DNA of 64,000 bases from Sinohyriopsis cumingii (Eukaryota > Mollusca > Bivalvia > Unionida > Unionidae), in contig CM068829.1 in assembly GCA_028554795.2 (NCBI GenBank), positions 137,771,579-137,835,578 on the forward strand, in the 5' to 3' direction. The notes under the pieces are model-generated. The model saw only the letters and a program-made list of their open reading frames with translations. It was not told where the DNA came from and ran no database searches. The translations under genes and the position numbers were made by a program. Positions within the stretch are counted from its first letter, which is position 1. Every line of letters starts with the position of its first letter. Shown here in pieces: positions 57,910 through 64,000 of the stretch.

Positions 57910-58239
57910 TTATTGGAGTGGTGACTGCCACTGGACACAAGATTTCCGTTGTTGCCGTTCGAGGGGAATTTCAGGATTGGGAAGAAGGTAACCGATGCAA
58001 CTGCTCAATAAAACGGACCACAACTGATTGTCTCTTTGTTGCAAACTCAAATTGGCAATGGCTGCACCGATGACACAATACACCACAAAGATTTGGCAGA
58101 AAAAGACGCTTTGCGTTTTAGGCACACGTTCTCTACACCACACCTACAAGGGTTGCTTTTGTAGATCTTGCAGAGAAGAACTGGGTGAAGGAGTGGTCGC
58201 TGCAGTGGTAGCAGTAGTTGATGCTGTGTGAAAGGGCAT
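57910..58239 (-). pseudogene. small membrane protein of the Polinton
   Basis: ATG at 58239 with a Thr/Ser-rich start, an in-frame TAG at codon 32, then a hydrophobic segment (FFCQIFVVYCVIGAAIANLS) and SVLLSSCIGYLLPNPEIP. Location between integrase and penton, and the NLSLQ / IGYLLPNP pattern, recall small uncharacterised Polinton ORFs. About 109 codons; one predicted membrane span. The integrase stop is 5 bases below its ATG. Confidence 0.6.
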
Positions 58240-58244
58240 GATGG

Positions 58245-59354
58245 TTACTTCAATTTATAGTCGATGACTTGCGAAGCGTCGATCCAAGAATCAAAACTGG
58301 GAGAATGTCCTTTCCAACGCACTTTGACTTCTTTGACACGTCGTTTTCCAACTTTACAGGTTCTTCGTTCGAGAATACTTTTGATGTCGTACACGTCGTC
58401 TTCTTTCTTGGTGACACGTGGTAACTCGGGTAAGTAAAACGTTCCTTTTAACACTTCTCCGTTTATATCTTCCAATTTATAGACGGCAGGATGACGACCA
58501 TGCTCTCGTCCAGTGACACGAAACAATTCTGTGGTCCAGTTGGGTAAGTAACCTTTGTCGAAAGTGCGTTTGGTTTTGCCAATGCGCACCCAATCTCCTA
58601 CGGCCAACACATCACCTTTCTTGGGGACAGCCACCGTCGTGGCCGTACCAAACAGACGATCAGAAACCAGCACTTCGTTGTCGGGAGTCACATCTTGGGG
58701 CGCACATCCAATGCTTCGATGGTAAGACTGGTTGTACGCTTGAACCAGGTGCGGTAAGATGTCGATGTAATTGAGAGTGTGGTGATGCGTGAAATATTTC
58801 CACATGCGTTCTTTCAAAGTGCGTTGAAAACGTTCCACAATGCTGGTCTTGGTTTCAGGATTCTCGGTGGTGAAAAAATGAATGTCACCTTTCTTTAATT
58901 CTTTTTGGAAAGCTTGGTGGAGAAATTCGGTGCCTTTGTCAGTTTGCCATCGAAGAGGGTGACGACCGCTTTGTTTCAACACCCGTTGCAGGGCTCTCAC
59001 TAACTCGCTGCTCGATTTGGAAGTCAATGGCACGACCCAGGCAAATTTGGAAAAGACGTAAAAGAGACAAAACAAACATTTGTATCCGCGATTGTAGGTG
59101 GCCAAATGAGAGACATCGGCTAAATCGGCTTGCCATTGATGATCGATGCCTCCCACTTGGTTGCGACTTCTGGAAAACTTTCGTCGAACGGGTTTGTATA
59201 AAGTGTATGTAGCTCGTTCTTGTAACCATCGTTGCACTTGAGGTAAACGGAGACTTTTCAGTCAAGTTTTGGCAGCACGATACAATTTCTGAACTCCTCC
59301 GTAACCTGCAGGATGGGATGGATCGTAGTAAATGCTGGCTAACACCTTCTCCAT
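58245..59354 (-). pseudogene. Polinton integrase (INT) with chromodomain
   Basis: 370 codons from ATG at 59354, with one in-frame TGA near 59262. DDE core: Asp in QWQADLADVSHL, Asp in RWQTDKGTEFLHQAF, Glu in TSIVERFQRTLKERMW (D,D-35-E type). An SH3-like region (VGDWVRIGKTKRTFDKGY) follows, then a C-terminal chromodomain (VYDIKSILERR, VRWKGHSPSFDSWIDASQVI). It would insert the element with a 6-bp target duplication. It lacks an obvious zinc-binding N-terminus, which may be replaced by the GYGGVQKLYRAAKT leader. Confidence 0.92.
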
Positions 59355-59372
59355 TTTTTGTTTGTTAATAAG

Positions 59373-59958
59373 TCACCATATCTTCGCTGATACTACTCTT
59401 TTTTTCGTGTGGTATTTTCTTGGTTTGTTATGCTTTGCATGTCCGGCGAGCGATAAGTGTCGAGGAGGAGGATGTCTGAACAGGGTAATCGGTTCTTGTT
59501 TCACTTCTGTCTTCACCTTCTTTTTCTCTTCTGATGAATATGGGGTGGTCATCATCTTTTTAATCCAGCCAATTCTGGATGTAGGTGGTGTTGTTAACTT
59601 GCCTACCTTCTCTGGTGGTGTTGTTAACTTGTGTAGTTTTTCTGGCGAAGTATGAAGCTCTTCTTCTTCTCCTTTTTCTGTCTTGGTCCCTGGAGGTAGT
59701 AGTGGTGGTGGACTTTTCATCAAGGTCTTTAAATCTTTCAGAATGGGTAGAGCTGTTTCGTCTAAAGTTTTCTGGTGAAAGAGTTTTTTCTGCTTTGGAC
59801 AAATCGTGGCGATCCATCAACGACTGCAATTCGTTTTGTAACTGGGACATCTCGGTCAAATTGGGATTGGAAGGCAAATGAGGGGTTCGTTGTTCTTGCC
59901 AACGATGGTATTCCATCCATCGTTTGTAAGGTATTAACGCTAGTTTTCGTCCTTCCAT
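59373..59958 (-). pseudogene. PW-like Polinton protein
   Basis: ATG at 59958: LALIPYKRWMEYHRW, then LQNELQSLMDRHDLSKAEKT, a start I associate with the Polinton ORF just upstream of integrase. Coding then switches frame near 59720 to a Pro/Thr/Lys-rich part (KLTTPPEKVGKLTTPP repeat) ending SAKIW at 59373, 19 bases from the integrase ATG. Function unknown, probably virion core or packaging related. Confidence 0.55.
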
Positions 59959-60006
59959 TAGATGTCAAGGGTCAGGTCTGAGATCTTGGGACTCCAGAGG
60001 TCCTTT

Positions 60007-60400
60007 TTATGTTGTTCCCACGAGTCCTCCCAACATCGTTCCCAATACTTCTTCCAGCAAAGGTCCTAACAATAGAGGCAAAATTCCTCCACGTTGGATC
60101 AACATCTTCTTTTGACGAATGGGGATTTTCTTTTGAACCATTTGGCGAAGAATGTGACAATGTTTGCCTAAGCATTTTTTCTGGTGTTTTGACAAAGGTA
60201 TCGTGCCTTTCAAGACGTTCAAATAACATTCGCACACGGTATCGATGAGACCTTTGGAGGCAGTTGGAATTAGTTTTTTCGCATGGGCGGAGAAGCTTTG
60301 GGCAGAACAGACATGTCCCCATGTTTGACCAAACGAGGAGGCTGTCCTTTCCTTTTCTTTCATTTGGGTTATAAAGGGGATGACTTTTGGGGGGTGGCAT
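60007..60400 (-). pseudogene. small basic core-like protein of the Polinton
   Basis: Start at 60400 (MPPPK) in one frame; the conserved part is in the next frame (60007-60471): GLIDTVCECYLNVLKGTIPL, KCLGKHCHILRQMVQKK and a hydrophobic Gly-rich end, LIQRGGILPLLLGPLLEEVL. This is the pattern of a widespread short Polinton ORF likened to adenovirus core/X proteins. TATA box CCAGTATAAAAAAGG at about 60452-60463. Confidence 0.6.
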
Positions 60401-60559
60401 TTTTGGGTCTTCAGGAGCACAACAACATTGATGCCCAGGCTTAGTCTCAGACCTTTTTTATACTGGAACACGTCGCCACTGATTGTCTTTACGTCGTATC
60501 AACTTGATAACAGGCATCACGCGCCGTGGAGGTGCTCGCAACGGACTAAATCGAGTAAG

Positions 60560-60870
60560 TTATTGCTTGGACAAATCCAGCAAACTCTGTAACATGTCCG
60601 ATCTATCTTGGACTTTGATTTTGGGAGCAGGTACTTTGTGAGCAACTGCCACTGCAGCTAAAGAGGAGTAGGGTGTCACCACTGGAGGAGAAGTTTTTGA
60701 AGACACGGGTTTCCATGGTGTCATCAACTGAGGACGAACGGGTGTCAAATGCGGTTGGGTAGGGATCGTCAGCAACAGAGAAGTGAATCAACCTGAGGCT
60801 ACCGGACACGCGGTCACCGTCGTTGCAGGTTGTGGTTTGGGAATGTAAGGTTGCGTCCTGGCCGAAGTGC
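60560..60870 (-). CDS. Pro-rich ORF downstream of the ATPase
   Basis: Low-complexity frame with TPVRPQLMTPWKPVSSKTSP and an end VQDRSDMLQSLLDLSKQ. An in-frame stop lies near 60785. No family known. It may be the remains of a separate small Polinton gene. Confidence 0.35.
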
Positions 60871-61390
60871 CTTTCTTGCGCGTAGAAGCTGTTTTCTGAG
60901 GGCTTTACTTTGTTGAAACAAATTTTGAGTAATGTAAATGACACTGGCATTACGATGATGCCATTTGCGCGTAAACCATAGTTTAATTTCTTCTTCGTCT
61001 TCTCCTAACATGTCGTCGAAAATGACCGGATGGGTTTGACTGGGGTCAGACACGATTCCGTCGCCTTCGTTAGGAATGCCTTCCACAAACATGATGGAAT
61101 CGCCTTGCCTTTCTCGCAAGAGGCTGTACGCCGATTGCCACTCTTTGTAACATCAAACGATTCGTTGAGGTGGACGATCGATCAAATGATGTTTATGTTC
61201 CATCAAACGTTTGACAAATTCGGTTTTGCCTGAACCGATAAGTCCGGCAATTAGCATGTTAAAGGGATGGCGAAGATACAAAGCCTACCAACTGGCACGA
61301 TCTATGTGTTCGTCGATGACTTTGAAAGTGGAGGAAGAGGGATCAGAGACAGTAGTGCAAGGAAAGTCACTTGTGACACGAACACAGACA
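60814..61390 (-). pseudogene. Polinton packaging ATPase (FtsK/HerA-A32 type)
   Basis: Genome-packaging motor. Walker A in MLIAGLIGSGKTEFVKRL, Walker B in HPVIFDDMLGEDEEEIKLWF, then the sensor strand NASVIYITQNLFQQSKALRK. Breaks: a TAG before Walker A and a TGA between A and B. After SKALRK the usual C-terminal 80-100 residues are replaced by an unrelated Arg-rich frame, indicating a deletion. TATA box GTATAAAAGC near 61398-61407. Confidence 0.82.
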
Positions 61391-61434
61391 AGACATGAGC
61401 TTTTATACTTTTTCAGGACACATTTATTGATTTT

Positions 61435-61743
61435 TTAAAAATAAACACGAAAGACTAAAATACATAAAAGCCGAAGGGTTAAGTACAAAGATAAAATACA
61501 CATCAAAACGATCAAAGTGGAATAGAAACAAGTTTCTGAACATGTATTGGGTAACCAAGATGTCCTAGGGACAATGTGTAATGTTTTTACAGGCTCTACA
61601 TGGGGTAATGTCACACAAGTGTCCTCCCGAAATAGTCTTTCGGGAATGTCCATGACAGTCCTGTCCTGATGGAAGTGGTTGTCCTCAGTGACGGATTCTT
61701 CTGGCACTGTCACTAACAAAGGTTGAAAATTGACGTTTTTTTC
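61435..61743 (-). CDS. small C-terminally anchored membrane protein
   Basis: No ATG in the open frame; the frame opens after the stop at 61744. It contains an acidic segment and ends in a strong hydrophobic stretch (TLIVLMCILSLYLTLRLLCI). Possible tail-anchored Polinton protein; family unknown. Confidence 0.4.
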   Translation of the reverse strand, partial: EKNVNFQPLLVTVPEESVTEDNHFHQDRTVMDIPERLFREDTCVTLPHVEPVKTLHIVPRTSWLPNTCSETCFYSTLIVLMCILSLYLTLRLLCILVFRVYF

Positions 61744-61995
61744 CTAGGATGAAGAAATGGAGGATCCCAACTCTCGAGCTACTTCTTGAGTCCAAGCCTC
61801 AAAACCCCAATTTTTCCAGTTACGTACATCTGTCCAATGAGAGTGTAAGTCACAAGTTACACACACATCGTCATACACATATGCGGTACCCAAAAGTTGA
61901 CGAATCCTTTTTCCCCGTAGAGGTCGAGAAGTATCTAGATGAAAACGCAAATGTTTGAGCAAAATGAGTCTCTCGTGGCCATTTAAAGGAACCAC
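61744..61995 (-). CDS. small ORF of unknown function
   Basis: Open frame without ATG (first codons GTGGTTCCT): VPLNGHERLILLKHLRFHLD, then VCVTCDLHSHWTDVRNWKNW. The Cys and His pairs could bind metal. It directly follows the next small ORF and precedes the membrane ORF. No family recognised. Confidence 0.35.
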   Translation of the reverse strand: MVPLNGHERLILLKHLRFHLDTSRPLRGKRIRQLLGTAYVYDDVCVTCDLHSHWTDVRNWKNWGFEAWTQEVARELGSSISSS

Positions 61996-61997
61996 TT

Positions 61998-62222
61998 TTA
62001 TGTTTTATTGGGTGGTAAGTACTGTTGGTAAAGAGTCAACAAGGAATCGGCTGTTAAGCGAAATCCCAGAAAACAAGTCACTAAGACACACACCACACGT
62101 CGACCCCAATTAAATGAATACAGTTTTCGTCATAAGTGTTTGTAATCGTCCACTGTTTCAACAGTGTCATTGATTTCCTTCCACGGAATCTGTTGAATCA
62201 CTTCTGATAAAAGTTGTGGCAT
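61998..62222 (-). CDS. small Polinton ORF with TATA box
   Basis: ATG at 62222, 16 bases below a GGTATAAAAAC box (about 62235-62245): MPQLLSEVIQQIPWKEINDT, one in-frame TGA at codon 31, then a hydrophobic segment (VVCVLVTCFLGFRLTADSLL). About 74 codons. Function unknown. Confidence 0.45.
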
Positions 62223-62497
62223 GGTAGTTTGTTTTTATACCCTCTTTTCCGGAAGCAATAAATGTACTTTCTGCACAGAGATAATTGTACTCCAGTAGCG
62301 AATCTAAAGGGTTCAATCAATAACATACAGATCACAGTTCGTTCAGAAGTTTCCTTTTCTACTAAGTTGGCGTTGCGTATAAGATTTTGGTAACTCTCTA
62401 ACTCTTCTTCTCGAATTCGTTGCAGTATGTGTATCTCGAAGTAACGAAAATCATTAACATATCGATCCTTCTCGTCCTCGAACGGTTTAACAATGTC

Positions 62498-62677
62498 TTA
62501 CCTCTGGAACACTTTCTCCTGAATCAGTCCTCTTATAGCATTCAGGTACCAGAGGATTAAACATCGGTGACGTAACGGATGTTCTTTATGTTTCACTTGA
62601 ATTTTGACCAGTTCTCGGTATATCCGTTCTCTGAACTCCTTAGGCAAGCCCAAGATGTTCTCTTGCAAAGTATCCAT
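62498..62677 (-). CDS. ORF with MDTLQENI helix, copy 1
   Basis: ATG at 62677: MDTLQENILGLPKEFRERIY, then RELVKIQVKHKEH and LILWYLNAIRGLIQEKVF. Predicted helical; family unknown. A shorter tandem copy lies at 62773-62913. Confidence 0.45.
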   Translation of the reverse strand: MDTLQENILGLPKEFRERIYRELVKIQVKHKEHPLRHRCLILWYLNAIRGLIQEKVFQR

Positions 62678-62772
62678 AAATATATACACTTTTTTTTGAA
62701 TCAATGGGTGGTGGCCAATAGCCTCGTTTACCTTTGTGACTGAAGTAATATCCACTCATAATCAGTCTTCGT

Positions 62773-62913
62773 TTACTTTCGAAAATGAGCATAATTTAAA
62801 AATGGAGAAATGATTTTGAGTTTGCATTTCACTTGTATTTTGACAAGTTCTCGGTAAATGCGTTCTCTCAACTCCACATGGAAACCACGAATGTTCTCTT
62901 GTAAAGTATCCAT
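62773..62913 (-). CDS. ORF with MDTLQENI helix, copy 2
   Basis: ATG at 62913: MDTLQENIRGFHVELRERIY and RELVKIQVK, about 75% identical to copy 1 over 29 residues, then diverging. It starts 8 bases after the IAP stop. Confidence 0.45.
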   Translation of the reverse strand: MDTLQENIRGFHVELRERIYRELVKIQVKCKLKIISPFLNYAHFRK

Positions 62914-62920
62914 TCAGGTA

Positions 62921-63518
62921 TTACTGATATCGTCCCACTAAAGGTAAATAGTGAAAATTCGGGGACCATAGAGCATGTTCCAGGTATGCTGAATCTTGTT
63001 GTTCCACTGGTGAAGTGACACACCGCAACTGAAGCACTTCACTTTATCCCCTTCGCCCAAGTAGAAAAATCCTGCTCTGGCTAATTCTTCAGGGGTCGGT
63101 CCTCCCAAATATTTAAGAATCTGAATGATTGAAAACGAATTTCAAAGTTGCAGTATTCAGGCAAACGCACAGGGAACGAATATTCGTCTTTCACAGGTTC
63201 GTTTCGATGAGGGTAGGATGACATCGACAGGAGTTTGCTAAGGGCTGGATGACCTCTGAAGGGTGGTAGACGTGAAGGTTGACATCCACAACGAAAACCA
63301 GTAAAGAGTCCACGATCAAGAGTGGCATCGCTTTCGCATCCGTCAGGTTTGACACGCACAGCATCACTTTCCATGATAGGTGTACTGGCAGTAGTATAAG
63401 TGAGAACAAAATTCCCATGATACTTTACTGCATCACTCTCAATGCACTCCACTTGAGAATCACCGAACTTGAATTGTGCCTGTCTGAACTTGTTTTGTGT
63501 TTCGCTGAAGGTATTCAT
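62921..63518 (-). pseudogene. IAP-like gene 2 (one BIR domain)
   Basis: ATG at 63518 below a GGATAAAAAGG box (about 63574-63584). The N-terminal region has repeated ESDA motifs. Then a [23 protein letters not shown], then in the next frame [20 protein letters not shown] and [11 protein letters not shown], then in a third frame EHALWSPNF. Two frameshifts. The last zinc Cys of the BIR (C in H-x6-C) is Phe here. BIR proteins block caspases; a mobile virus-like element would use one to keep host cells alive. No RING finger is seen. Confidence 0.78.
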
Positions 63519-63598
63519 ATTGTTTGCTTGGTCTTGGTAGTCACAATGAACTATCAATCTTGCATATTGTTCCTTTTTATCCTAGTCGCAATGAAGTC

Positions 63599-64000
63599 TC
63601 AAGCTTTTACATCGTTCCGTTTTATGTCAAGTTTGGAAGTCTTGCTTTTTTTCTTCCTGGACAACGGTACTACCTTCTCTATGGTACAGTTATAATTGTA
63701 CCGTAATGTGATGGGTGGAAAGGCCATAGAAAGGTAAGGACAGTGCGGAGACCATCGATTATGTTCTAGAATAGCTGAATCTTTATAGATACATAGATCC
63801 ATTCGTAACTTCTGACCTCAACTGAAACACTGTACTTCGTATCCCAATCCAGCCTCAGGTCCCAAGTATACACACATCCTGTTCTAGCTAAAACATTCGA
63901 AGTAGGTAATCCTTCCCTATCCGTGGGCCATTTTTGAAACGTTTCCATTTGACGGGTACAATCACAATAGTCAAGCGAGAAGACCGGAAAATGGTAGGTT
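63599..64000 (-). pseudogene. IAP-like gene 1 (BIR domain), cut by the window edge
   Basis: From the edge: FPVFSLDYCDCTRQMETFQK, then LPTSNVLARTGCVYTW, and after a frameshift EVQCFS, a TGA where the second zinc Cys should be, then AILEHNRWSPHCPYLSM with intact His and Cys. About 70 residues of basic tail end at 63599. Same BIR type as IAP 2, so the pair probably arose by duplication. The 5' end lies outside the window. Confidence 0.75.

Overview
The window is animal nuclear DNA: AT-rich, with one large split gene, many minisatellites, tRNA-derived SINEs and DNA transposons. A mollusc or similar marine invertebrate is my best guess, from the SINE and transposon mix and the IAP-carrying Maverick element. 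The species cannot be named from the sequence alone.

Positions 2993-46387 (minus strand) hold one complete host gene that I could assemble exon by exon: ANKLE2, ankyrin repeat and LEM domain protein 2. It has 11 coding exons with consensus splice sites, compatible phases and a predicted 880-residue product. Its introns (about 41 kb) contain over a dozen unrelated minisatellite arrays, two SINE families, a MULE fragment, two Tigger/pogo-type elements, hAT-like elements and a retrotransposon gag remnant. Several transposons landed inside minisatellites and left readable target duplications.

From about 47.55 kb to the right edge, just upstream of ANKLE2 and on the same strand, lies a decayed Polinton/Maverick (a virus-like giant transposon). 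Reading down the minus strand from the edge: two IAP (BIR-domain) genes, several small ORFs, packaging ATPase, a small basic core-like protein, a PW-like protein, retroviral-type integrase with chromodomain, a small membrane protein, penton-like capsid protein (split by a LINE that itself carries a SINE), major capsid protein, a conserved Cys-containing protein and an adenain-like protease. Most carry in-frame stops. No DNA polymerase B is visible; it may lie beyond 64 kb.

The most unusual part is the left arm of this element (47.9-51.9 kb). Three small coiled-coil-type genes each end in a near-canonical histone mRNA 3' stem-loop followed by a purine-rich histone downstream element. Two of them, plus a third start site, share a 27-base upstream module, a TATA box and an initiator-like motif. 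This suggests that a virus-like element borrowed the replication-dependent, poly(A)-independent histone mRNA 3'-end pathway for one set of genes. I know of no description of this for Polintons.
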